Assembly: GCA_002633025.1 (NCBI GenBank)
Contig: NMRB01002054.1
Coordinates: 20,584-84,583, forward strand
DNA: 64,000 bases
Origin: Notospermus geniculatus
Lineage: Eukaryota; Nemertea; Pilidiophora; Heteronemertea; Lineidae
Direction of reading: 5' to 3'
Both the position numbers and the translations under genes were made by a program. The notes under the pieces were generated by a model that was not told where the DNA came from, did no database searches, and saw nothing but the letters and a program-made list of their open reading frames with translations. This document shows positions 52,901 to 64,000 of the stretch, piece by piece (positions within the stretch are counted from its first letter, which is position 1; each line of letters opens with the position of its first letter).

Positions 52901-55399
52901 GGGGTGGGCTGGCCTCTTCCTTACTTACGAGAGCAAATAATGCTATGGCTTTGGCCCTGATGGAAAGACACACCTATAATTTCACGGCAAGTTAAGAATG
53001 CAATGACAAGATACAGCTCAGATGAGCACTGAATCTGCAATGCCTCAGATATGAATTCAGCCACTTTCCCTCTACATGTACCACCACTAAGCCTCTCATT
53101 TATCTCAAGCAACTGGATGCCAGTCACGAAGGGTTAATGTCCCTATTATTCATCATTATACCTCACGCACCCCACACGGCTCAGGTAATCGTTTATCCAG
53201 ATCCCCCCTCGTTGCTGAGTTACAGTCAATCATTCGATAATGACCGCGTCTAATCACTGAAACAGCCACGACAGTAAGCTTACACAGGGTCATTCCATAA
53301 TGACCGTCTAATCACTGAAACATAGCCACCACAGTAAGCTTACACAGGGTCAATTCTTACCACCCTCCGCCAACCTGGTATGACCTCTGAGCTAATCCCA
53401 TCAAACGTCTGACATGAAATGACCGACACCGACACACGATGGTCCACGCCGATCCCTTTGTATCATCATTATCACAACAGAACCAGACGACAACACCACA
53501 GATCAAAATAGCCAGGATTACACGGGACACAAATCCTTTAAACCTGAAAAATTTGCCAGAATTATCACGGACAATATATGACAAGTTCTCGCATGGCTTC
53601 AAAGTTTTGTATCATCAACATCTAAAGAGGGTTACTTCTTGCTCATTCGAGATAAAGGATGATATTTAAACGTGTTATATTGGAGCCAGAAGAACATTTG
53701 TGGCGCAGCGGACCATAAACCGATTGATCTATTGCCGTAGAAATGGTCCAATCAGCTTCAAATCATATCCGCCGACAGGGTGGGGCACCCATTCATCATC
53801 TGCTAATCACCCAGCAATTTCTTTCTTTGATCATTTGACAAATCAAAGCAGATAGGTGGCGTCTCGTTTACAGATGGCGCAAATTGGCTGTGACGGATAT
53901 CGGGAACAAATGACTTGAGTCACACAACTCGACGTGCGAAATGTCGTCTGGGATAAATCTAGGCCAATTTTGAGAGGCGCTGCGCCATGCCCTAAAAGGG
54001 GGCGCCGCTGTGCCCTTTTTAACCCCCCAGGAGGCGTGCCCCTTAAAAAATTTTTTTGAGGTCCCACTGCCCCATACCCTTTGGCATGGTCCCTTTTGGT
54101 CAGCTCTGAAACTGGCTTAAGGGACTGGAGTTAAATAGAGACCTTTTTTAACAGGCAAGCTTCTCAAATTCTTTTAGTAGAAACATTGCGAATGAAAAGT
54201 GCCCTTTTCTCAGTTGAAGTCCCTTTCCACCAAGTCTGCACCATGCCCACCTAAAATCCTAGACAAACCCTGGTCGTAATGAACAGCACGTTTATTGGGA
54301 ACAATCATCGATAGTCAGACTTCAGTCAGTTACGATGACAATCAGACGGCATCCGAACGACTTGTTAGTATATCATAGATAAGATCAAACACCACAAACA
54401 AGATAATCTAGCGAACATCGTGCCATTCAAATGAAGACGATATGCCCCAGACCAATTCTCTGATTCACCGCAGCATCGCAATCACATCACGCATCTGTAA
54501 ATACGCGTAGCTCCGAACGATGATGATCCAATTGCCAGTCGATCTTGCCGAGGAATACGATAGCAACTTGTAATCATGGAGTCCCTTTGAAAAAGTCGGC
54601 AAAAATTCACGAATCCAGAAAATCTGACGGAGCAATCACTGACAAGGTCAGGCGAGTCATTTCTGATGCTGGCTTCACAGTCAGACGATCAAAAGTGGCC
54701 TTCTCTTGTTGGCAATCCACCGGTAATTAAGGCCAATCAGGCTGAAGATATCTCATCGCTCACGGCAACCCTGCTGTTGTCCGCACTGATGGCATGCCTT
54801 TTAGTTTAAGTGATAGCTGGGGGGAGAAGACACGGTGTGCCTGACAACTGACACCGACAGAGTGGTGGTCAGAGATTCAAAATGAAACATTATGAACTTT
54901 CTCTTTTGAACCTAACAACATCAAAGTTTGACCAAATGAAGCGATTGTTAGCCAGGAACAAGCTGCAACTCACACTCACAGAGAAACCTGTGCTGTCAAA
55001 GAGAGACCCTGTCCTCTTCAACACGAAGAGTCCGTCCGACCAAGATACGAACCCACATCCTCAGAGGTGAGAGGTATCCATTGTTCCCACTACACCACTC
55101 CAGCACTATAGACCTTTCCAACAAAGATGGTGGCGTACTAGTTCTCCCACATGACGTCTTGGCCATTCATTGTCCAAGCTCGTGCTGATCCAGTTCATGT
55201 AGTTCTTGACTCAACTCGAGAACGGCAGTCTAGAACGCCGAGAACGCAACCTGTGTCGGGCCAAGAGCGTGTTCTCCTCAACCCTCCGCTGAGTGGGGAG
55301 TGAGAAGAAGACGTTCTTGACCCGACACAGCACGCATTCTTGGCATTTGAAACTGTCGTTCGCGAGTCAAGTCAGCAACTACATGAACTGGGTCAGCAC

Positions 55400-55621
55400 G
55401 AGTGTGGTCAAGAACGGGGATTTGAATACACCCCACGAGTGTGGTCAAGAACGGGGATTCGAATACATCCCACGAGTGTGGTCAAGAACGCGGATTCGAA
55501 TACACTCCATGAGTGTGGTCAAGAACAGGATTCGAATACGCCCCACGAGTGTGGTCAAGAACGGGGATTTGAATACGCCCCACGAGTGTGGTCAAGAACG
55601 GAGATTCGAATACGCCCCTCA
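55400..55621. repeat. 37-bp tandem repeat, about six copies
   Basis: GAGTGTGGTCAAGAACGGGG recurs every 35-37 bp, each followed by ATTCGAATAC and CCCAC. Confidence 0.88.
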
Positions 55622-56714
55622 AGTCTATCGATCGTACTGGGTTACAAGAGTTAAAGTCGTCGATTCCAATCAGGAACAAAATCCTCGTGTCTTCTTCACA
55701 TCCGTCTATTGATCCTGGACGGCTTAAGAAACCACAAAACTGTGTCTAGAGGTACCACTGACTGTGTCTTTGTAGGTGTAAACCTATACCACTTAAGGAA
55801 TCCTTATAGACACTTGCATGTCTGGTTGAGAGAACAAAGGACTCAAAAGGAGATTTCTTTACTTAACTTCACACGGCTTGGGTTTACCGGAGGTATGGAG
55901 TCCACGAGGGGTACTGTCCACCTGTGTGGCATCTTTTACTTGCCCCGGCATAGACACTCAGGTACAAGGGAGCAAGGCTTTTAGTCTCATCCGACAGACC
56001 CTAATCAGTTCACAGCCTTTCTTGAACATGTCCTGGCAGGGATCCAACCCACGCACTGACCCTGACAAGGATTGAAAGTCAAGCATGTCAAACCACTCGA
56101 CGACCAGGCCTTTTGGAGGAGACGAACTCTGGAATGATACTCCTCCATATGAGGATAAGGCTGAAGTATCCCAACATCTGAGTTGATCTGCCCTGAATTT
56201 CATCACCAAGCACGAATTTCTGCTTCCATCAACGTCAGTAGGTTAAGTTCGTAGATGGATGCCAAGGCCCTTTCTAATTTTCAATGACCCCTGCCCCACC
56301 AACCTTCAAGAACACCACAAGTCACCTTGTTTGTAAAGTGGAGATAACTGCAGGTCTGGGAGGTCATAACTACCTTCGTGGTTCATGCTGGAGTACTGTT
56401 GAATCAACATCTTCAATATCACCTTCCTCCACTTTCACATCGAGCGATAATGAACCGTTGCTCACATCGACTTCAATCAAGAAGACTTTCCCCCACAATC
56501 TTGGCTATATCAGCATATTGATCTAAAACTGGTTAAGAAGCCATGAAACTGTGTCCAAAGATAATGTCAGCTTTGTAAGAATGGAAGGCACACGGTCGAA
56601 GGAAGCCTTACAAAGGTTGGCATGTCTGGTGATGTGGAGAGGTAGTCGAGTTTTTGTTGCAGCCAACCACTCGATTGTTTTCCATGGTTTCACGGAGCCC
56701 GACCCAGTAGGAGC

Positions 56715-56960
56715 CTTGATACTAGTGGTTGGTTATCATGTCTGCTGAGCAAGGACTCGGGTTCGAATCCAGCCTGGTCCATATGGGATTAACCATCCCT
56801 GGCTCTTCAGTCCGTCACATGGGACAGTAAGCCGTGGTGCCTTGTACCTTGTGCCTTTACAAGGGCAAGTAAAAGACCCCATCCAAGTGAGGAACATGAG
56901 TAGCTTGAGATGGCCTATTCAGCACTTAGGGCCAATAATGCTAAGGCTTCAGCGCTGATG
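56715..56960 (+). mobile_element. tRNA-derived SINE, family 2
   Basis: Internal B box GGGTTCGAATCC at about 56760 and the full family body to CTTCAGCGCTGATGGAAAAA. Confidence 0.75.
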
Positions 56961-57811
56961 GAAAAATCTAATACAAATAGACCCATTCACTGGTCTTCTA
57001 AGCTCTTTCGGATCTTCAGCTGCTCAGCTCCAAAGTCTGTTCAGACATGCCCATCTCATCCTTGCATCACAGACGTACCATACAAGCCGGTCCGTCTAAA
57101 CCCTTGCAGATAGATGTTAGCATCTTGCAATGCCACAGACAGCTTCAGCCTTCTCTCAACTGAAGTGACAACATCCGTATCTTTAATGCATCATGGAAGT
57201 AACACCATGTGGGATACGATTTTCTCTCCAAACAAGTGGATCTTCAAACCATGAAGTGTTGGGGATGTTATCAGCAACAACAATCATCCAAGTCCTACCA
57301 GAAAATTATATCATTTGCCAACATTAGCCACAGATTTGAACAATCTTGTCCAAGTCTTTAGCTTGGTTCCTTAGCACAAACTAGATTCCCTCTGAGAACT
57401 GCTGATCAATGACCAGAAGGACAGAGGTAATGCAATATTCCAAATCTTATGGCAGTGACTTGAGACCCAGCCACAAGGACCACACAGACTTCTGTGCTTT
57501 TCCCAATGGTATTCCTCAGTAGACCCTTCCAAATGTCAGTTTCAGGTGGCCGTCAAGGTGCAACAACCAACCCAAGGAATCAAGCAACAGCCTTCAACTA
57601 GCAAGACGAGTTACAGGCATGACGCTGTCCGGCAAAAATCTGTTCGGGACTGGCCGAGAAGCTTGACTGTCCTGATAAAGAAATCTAGAGACCAGAAGTT
57701 GGCATGGGGTGGGGGAACACGGAGAGGCTTAATGCCAAGATCGGGATGAATGTGTATAGTCTTGAATAATTGGGTGGCGACTATCCAATCGAATCGAAAA
57801 AACACAGCCAA

Positions 57812-58056
57812 TAGACCGTTCTCAAATTGACGTAAACGACAAAGATCTGCGCACTTCCGCCGAAATCTCAACCACAACCTCGGTCTGAAACTGAATGACG
57901 TGACGCAGACAACTCCACGACAGTGACGTCGAAGACGCTGCATCAGACTCGACCACTGCTAAACCATGGATGGCGTCACGTCAACCGGTTTCAGAACGAG
58001 GTTCTGGTTGAGATTTCGGTGGAAGTGCGGAGATCTGCGAATTCGAGAATCGTCTA
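57812..58056. mobile_element. Foldback element, TAGACGATTCTC family (copy 5)
   Basis: TAGACCGTTCTCAAATTGAC and GAATTCGAGAATCGTCTA form the ends; 245 bp. Confidence 0.75.
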
Positions 58057-60063
58057 TCAAGTAGTTTGTGATACTTTGCAAACATGGAGTGAGTTGGGAG
58101 CAAGTTGTCGTGTGCCACACTGGATCAGCTGAGGAAGCAACGTGTTGCCAACTATTATTGTCCCAGTCCTCGGGATTAATTCTGTAGACTGCCACAAAAA
58201 CTTCAACGGCAAACTTCCCAACAGCTCGCCACTCATCCTAAATAATGATATATTCTTCCGAAGCATCGCTACGTGGCAATTGCATCATTGGTAATAAATT
58301 CAATCTTCTGGCCACTGCTGCAAAATAAATTGTTGATTTGGGTTTGTCAGGAGCTCGTTACGACCTAATAAGGTGATGGCAGCTGAAATTGCTGGTCAGT
58401 CGACTGATGAAGATTTACGTCAAGATTAGTGGTTGTCGTAAACAGGTGGAGATGCTGGCGTGTTTTTTTCCTTAGTCGTAACTCGGCATAACTTTTTTCC
58501 GTGGCAGGAAGATGCAACAGTGGATTTTTAAGGATGGAAGTTTGGTCTAGCGCATCAGTCAATCCAAGCAGCCACGGTCGCCGTGAATTTGACATGATGC
58601 CACGAAATCCAACAAAAGAGGGATGGCTGGGTCTGACAGGAAGGTGACACATCCCGACCCTAACCCTAACTCATTCCGAACAGATTTTGTCGTTGCTGAC
58701 TTAGCGGCGTTTCATGAATCAGGCCCCAGGATTTTCCCTCGCGGTGAAGCACAAGATCACTTCGCCACATCTTCATCAGGTGTGGATCCAAGGGGGCACA
58801 AAGGAGCGCGGCCCCCCCTTTTGGCCAACAAATCTGTAAAATCGATCGTGAAATTCTGGAATTTGCAGCAAATCTTTGAAATTCACCGCAGATTTCAATG
58901 TTTAGTAGCACAAATCCTGGTTACGCCTAAGTTTCCCACATCCCCAGGTTTTGTTGCTGCTGGTACAGAAGAGAAGGCCTCAAACTAACAGCCTCCTCAT
59001 TGTCAACCAATTTGATCATGATAGTATTTTCTCCTTCTGTCCTGTTGAGAACGACTTCGTCAAAGATGCTACAACGGAAATCTCTCTGAATAATGGGTCC
59101 ATCAATCATTAATATTTATCACCCAAAACCACGGGACTATTTACTGTTATCAACTCAGCTTCTTCAACAGTCCTCGGCTCAAATTATCCATCAAGTGCAG
59201 AATCATCACTTGTCCACCAAATTATCACACACCATTGGACAACATGGTAATGCAACAATGTATGAATATCGCAAATTTATACCAATTTACTCGCTTAAGC
59301 CAGGCGTAAAAACGAAATGGTGAAATCTGGTCTTGCTGCTATATAATAGATGGGACCAACATCGATTTCAGCTACTGTTGGCAGAATCATCTGTAGTGTT
59401 GGGCTGCGTGATAGCTGCAAAATGTGCAGGCAGAACAGATCAGTTTAGGGTGAAATGGAGTCAAAGGTGCGTCTCAGGTCAGTCTTTCCACAATAGCCTG
59501 TACATTGTGGAGAGTTTCTACAGGTAATGTACAGGTGGGTCAGTCTTGTGGTGGAACAGACTCGTAAATTCATTATCCACCAAGTTTGCTTAATTACAGG
59601 CACAATTGATACATTAACGAACTTTCCAATACGGAAAATATCTCGGCGCCTAGATGCAATTTCAGGTGGAATAAGAGAGTGGTCGAGCGACATGAATTAT
59701 GCATTACATCCGCATCAGATATGCAAATAGCCACAACGGTTATAGATGGGTCGGTCATAACTCCGTCTGCCGCTTTCATTTCATCACAAGGAGACAGCAC
59801 GCAATGCGACGTAATTTGGTAATGATTGGGCAGAACTACTTTCCATGCCAACGTAGCTAATTTGTGCATGCAGCGACATACACTACACTACGAAATGCAT
59901 CGTCAGCTTAGCGTGAATCCAACAAGTCTCATTTAGGACCAGCATTATGAAGAAACTTTTCGCACTTATGACATATCACGACCAAGATTGGAAAAAACTG
60001 AAAAAGTTATGACGGTATATTCATTAGATAGCCAAAATGGCGAATCTTTCTATAGACTTTTCT

Positions 60064-60235
60064 TTATACTGTGGCACCTCTCTATTAAGGACACCTCTGG
60101 GACCAACAGATACTGTCCATAATTCAGAGGTGTACTGATTACAGAGGTCTACCTGAATAGAAATGACCGATTTTGGCCTAACTTTGCTGTCCTGAATAGA
60201 GAGGTGTCCTCCTGGCAGAGGTGTCCCTAAAGAAG
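60064..60235. mobile_element. Foldback element with AGGTGTCC termini
   Basis: GGCACCTCTCTATTAAGGAC faces GTCCTGAATAGAGAGGTGTC; several AGAGGTGT motifs lie inside. Confidence 0.6.
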
Positions 60236-60477
60236 GTTCCACACCACTTCCCCCGCATGAAATACTGGCTGTGTTTAATCATAAATGATGTCTCCAGCTG
60301 CCAAGCTGGTCATCTGAATTGGTTCTTCGACTCAAATGATACACGAAGCCACTCAAGCAAGAAACGACTGATGAGAGAATTTTTTCCCACAGAACGCAAT
60401 GATTGTATTTTCTGAGTGATTGGTTTCAATCATGGAGAAAGAACTCTGCGTAAGATGATGTGGCCGTCTTTTTCTTT

Positions 60478-60794
60478 NNNNNNNNNNNNNNNNNNNNNNN
60501 NNNNNNNNNNNNNNNNNNNNNNNNNNNNNNNNNNNNNNNNNNNNNNNNNNNNNNNNNNNNNNNNNNNNNNNNNNNNNNNNNNNNNNNNNNNNNNNNNNNN
60601 NNNNNNNNNNNNNNNNNNNNNNNNNNNNNNNNNNNNNNNNNNNNNNNNNNNNNNNNNNNNNNNNNNNNNNNNNNNNNNNNNNNNNNNNNNNNNNNNNNNN
60701 NNNNNNNNNNNNNNNNNNNNNNNNNNNNNNNNNNNNNNNNNNNNNNNNNNNNNNNNNNNNNNNNNNNNNNNNNNNNNNNNNNNNNNNNNNNNNN
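60478..60794. other. Assembly gap (317 N)
   Basis: Run of N directly against the minisatellite at 60795, so the array may extend into the gap. Confidence 0.99.
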
Positions 60795-61546
60795 CTCCAT
60801 CTTCTGATAACAGCTGTCTACCGCCAAAGAGAGAACCGTGGTTGCCATCTCCATCTTCTGATAACAGCTGTCTACCGCCAAAGAGAGAACCGTGGTTGCC
60901 ATCTCCATCTTCTGAACAGCTGTCTACAGCAAAAGAGAGAACCGTGGTTGCCATCTCCATCTTCTGATAACAGCTGTCTACCGCCAAAGAGAGAACCGTG
61001 GTTGCCATCTCCATCTTCTGAACAGCTGTCTACAGCAAAAGAGAGAACCGTGGTTGCCATCTCCATCTTCTGATAACAGCTGTCTACCGCCAAAGAGAGA
61101 ACCGTGGTTGCCATCTCCATCTTCTGAACAGCTGTCTACAGCAAAAGAGAGAACCGTGGTTGCCATCTCCATCTTCTGATAACAGCTGTCTACCGCCATA
61201 GAGAGAACCGTGGTTGCCATCTCCATCTTCTGAACAGCTGTCTACAGCAAAAGAGAGAACCATGGTTGCCATCTCCATCTTCTGAGAACAGCTGTCTACA
61301 GCCAAAGAGAACCGCGGTCGCCATCTCCATCTTCTGAACAGCTGTCTACAGCAAAAGCAAGAACTATGATTGCCATCTCCATCTTCTGATAACAGCTGTC
61401 TACAGCCAAAGCGAGAACCATGGTTGCCATCTCCACCTTCCGAAAACAGCTGTCTACAGCCAAAGAGAGAACCGTGGTTGCCATCTCCACCTTCTGATAA
61501 CAGCTGTCTACAGCCAAAGAGACAACCGTGGTTGCCGTCTCCATCA
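60795..61546. repeat. Minisatellite with alternating 54- and 52-bp units (106-bp higher-order repeat)
   Basis: CTCCATCTTCTGATAACAGC (54-bp form, 'ataacagc') alternates with CTCCATCTTCTGAACAGC (52-bp form). Starts at 60903, 60955, 61009 and 61061 show the 106-bp period. The right end diverges. Confidence 0.9.
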
Positions 61547-63193
61547 GAAGAAGACTTCAAACTGCACCCTCAGGAATCCATCCGACAGGGAATCAGCCCC
61601 ATGACCTCAGAGATGACAGGCACTGACGGTTCCACTGTGCCATGTCGGAGATAATTGGGTCTGTGGGTCTCATCATCATTCATCAAAACAGAAGAACCCT
61701 CGGCATGAAATGGATGACATTATGGAAACCTTCCAACTGCCATAAATCTGCTCGTCATGCTCTTAAAAACAACTTCGTTAATCTGTTAATTCTTTAATTA
61801 CAGCTTGCCTCCTCATCCATCTTGTCGTTGACTGCTCACCGTCGGAAAATGCGCAGTCTTGAATTCGTGATTCGGCAGTTTATTAGAAGATTATGATGGA
61901 TACGGCGTACACTCACGTGAAATTTGAAAATGGAGGAAAAATACTGACAGGCATGGCAGGGAATTTATAACTTAAAGCCACACTGTATAGAATTCAGGAA
62001 GTGCTTACGTCCTCTGACGTTAGTATCGTGTAAAATGTACAACGCTCTATCTGACTACATGTACAGTCATTGACATTAGCTTATCTACACCTACTACCTT
62101 GAATATTTCAAATACTACTGGGCCAATTTTAACACGGTTTGTACCACATGAAAGTATATAACCTTGGTCATATTACTGCATCAAAATTTTGGAAATTTGG
62201 AAATATCATAATTATGTAATAGCTCATTAGAAAAACCCCTAAAAATCAACATTTTTATTATGGAATTTTTTTGTGACTTTTGTTACAGGGTTGATAGAGT
62301 GGAAGTTTCTAAGGATTTTGAGCTCTGTTTCGTCAAAATATCTTGCGTGGTTGCTGAGATATTTGAGATTATCAAAATTTCGATATTTTGATAATTTCCA
62401 ATTTTTCAAAAATTTTGATATTAGTAGACAGAGCTCACCTAGAAACGTAGGAGAATGAAGTTTTGGAACTTTCAGCGTAAACTGGTTGGAAGTTACAGCT
62501 GTCTTAAGTNTCACTTTGCCTCACACAAGGATTAAAGATTTTTATGCTGCTGAGTTATTCAGCCACATCCCATGTTCACACATCAATAATTCTCTCAAAG
62601 CCACATCAAAATCAAATCGAATTTCTTTCAAACTTTCTTTCGCTATTCATGCAGAATGATGTTCAGTGCATGCCAGGGTGGACTTTTCAACCTAACATGA
62701 CTGTACCTCCAGTACAAATTCTGTACGTCATGCATAATGGTTCTGGTACAAGTCCACATGAAGCAGACACATTTTGATGATTTCAACCTAACTTGACTGA
62801 AGGAGCATGTACCATTTTTACATGAAATGTACAGCAGGGACAGTTCACGTTGGAATGAGAACCAAATCAGTGTACATGTACGTTCAATAAATGTTTCTTC
62901 AAGATATCACAGCACAAGTTCCTTATTAACTAATTATTTTCTTACACATCATCAAGTGACGATTGACTTCATAGAAATTATAGGAGTTAATTTCCCGTTC
63001 TACGAGAACACGCTGTCTGCAGCCTCATTCTCAAGATAAGCGCCGTCAGTCAAGGAAACACGTCTTTACCGCGGCGAGGAAGCAATGTCCCGCGGGCAAG
63101 CTTTCAGCAGAGGAAATTAACACATTGATTTCATGATGAAATTCTTGAGTGGAGTCGTTCTATCTGTTGAAATTCCTATCAATGTTTGTTCCT

Positions 63194-63884
63194 GTCACAG
63201 ACTGACAGGGTCTTCGCCCCCAGTAGGGGTTATCATGGTCAGTCACAGACTGACAGGGTCTTCGCCCCCAACAGGGGTTATCATGGTCAGTCACAGATTG
63301 ACAGGGTCTTAGCCCCCACTAGGGGTTATCATGGTCAGTCACAGACTGACAGGGTCTTCGCCCCCACTACGGGTTATCATGGTCAGTCACAGATTGACAG
63401 GGTCTTAGCCCCCCACCAGGGGTTATCATGGTCAGTCACAGATTGACAGGGTCTTAGCCCCCACTAGGGGTTATCATGGTCAGTCACAGACTGACAGGGT
63501 CTTCGCCCCCACTAGGGGTTATCATGGTCAGTCACAGACTGACAGGGTCTTAGCCCCCCACCAGGGGTTATCATGGTCAGTCACAGACTGACAGGGTCTT
63601 AGCCCCCACCAGGGGTTATCATGGTCAGTCACAGACTGACAGGGTCTTAGCCCCCCACCAGGGGTTATCATGGTCAGTCACAGACTGACAGGGTCTTAGC
63701 CCCCACCAGGGGTTATCATGGTCAGTCACAGACTGACAGGGTCTTAGCCCCCACGAGGGGTTATCATGGTCAGTCACAGACTGACAGGGTCTTAGCCCCC
63801 ACCAGGGGTTATCATGGTCAGTCACAGATGGACAGGGTCTTAGCCCCCACTAGGGGTTATCATGGTCAGTCATAGACTGACTTG
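63194..63884. repeat. 48-bp tandem repeat, about 14 copies
   Basis: GTCACAGACTGACAGGGTCT recurs at 63194, 63242 and 63290, then every 47-49 bp. Variants are mainly TTCGCCCCC/TTAGCCCCC and an extra C. Confidence 0.93.
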
Positions 63885-64000
63885 GGTCTTGGGTTGTTGA
63901 TTTTTGTCCCCAATCCATCTAAACATCTAACCAGCAGCAGCGACCTGACCTTGGTCTACAAATTTGTCCTGAAATGACGTCCAATTCATCCCAATAAAAT

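Larger units (their letters stand above)
52910..63193. other. Region with no supported exon
   Basis: The missing first NOS1AP exon(s) were looked for on the minus strand by the expected IVAAMRRIR and YVGSLD codons and not found. Content is SINE pieces (52910-52970, 56715-56960), foldbacks (57812-58056, 60064-60235), hAT-like pieces near 58780-58930, and minisatellites listed separately. Confidence 0.45.

Noticed and set aside
58658-58671. CCCTAACCCTAA, telomere-like
   Set aside because: Only two units; chance or a relic, despite the TERF-like gene at the other end of the window.
59800-59860. YVGMESS on the minus strand as the missing NOS1AP PTB start
   Set aside because: Only YVG matches; neighbouring residues do not fit the family and no splice sites frame it.
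60795-61560. Long open frames with repeated SLFGGRQLLSEDGDGNH-type protein
   Set aside because: Open in several frames because of the repeat period; no start, splice or conservation support.
63194-63884. CRISPR-like regular repeat
   Set aside because: Units abut without unique spacers and the genome is eukaryotic; it is a minisatellite.

Overview
This is an animal nuclear genome window. Genes are split into many short exons with GT-AG introns, there are no bacterial-style operons, and about half of the sequence is foldback (MITE-like) DNA transposons, tRNA-derived SINEs and minisatellites. Dense AGGCCT and CCGGTA palindromic runs, large insertion/deletion differences between near-identical blocks, and vertebrate-like but divergent gene sequences suggest a highly polymorphic marine invertebrate deuterostome (lancelet most likely, hemichordate possible). 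This is inference; no species marker was seen.

Three genes can be supported, all on the minus strand. (1) 1425-3063: the first three coding exons of a TRFH-domain protein like vertebrate TERF1/TERF2 (shelterin). Its Myb end lies beyond the left edge. (2) 6385-22753: a complete CENP-E-type mitotic kinesin (kinesin-7). It has a motor in ten exons (P-loop near residue 86, switch I NRDSSRSH, switch II DLAGSE), a basic linker with the CENP-E-like KRRxTWC segment, a coiled coil mostly in one giant exon (9629-13768), and small C-terminal coil exons. The six N-terminal motor exons are present a second time at 23413-25732, truncated and next to an assembly gap. (3) 31878-52436: a NOS1AP (CAPON) orthologue lacking its first PTB exon(s), with the second half of the PTB domain, the [20 protein letters not shown] coiled coil and a long serine-rich last exon.

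The CENP-E locus shows three oddities. The motor duplication looks like two haplotypes placed in tandem, because each copy carries private transposon insertions whose empty sites are in the other. Linker exon 13 is duplicated in a way that allows only one copy to be used per transcript. Exon 6 of the main copy carries two extra bases at its donor that break the frame. The coiled coil contains 96-bp, 33-bp and 33-bp coding tandem repeats.

The rest (3.3-6.2 kb, 26.4-31.8 kb, NOS1AP introns and 52.5-64 kb) holds no gene that can be supported. It is a mosaic of at least ten foldback families, two SINE families, a roughly 0.94-kb repeat element present twice, and minisatellites at 46.7, 55.4, 60.8 and 63.2 kb. 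Assembly gaps lie at 26393-26522, 46302-46333 and 60478-60794. TERF-like and CENP-E gene products both act on chromosomes (telomere, kinetochore), but nothing in the sequence shows co-regulation. NOS1AP is unrelated in function.
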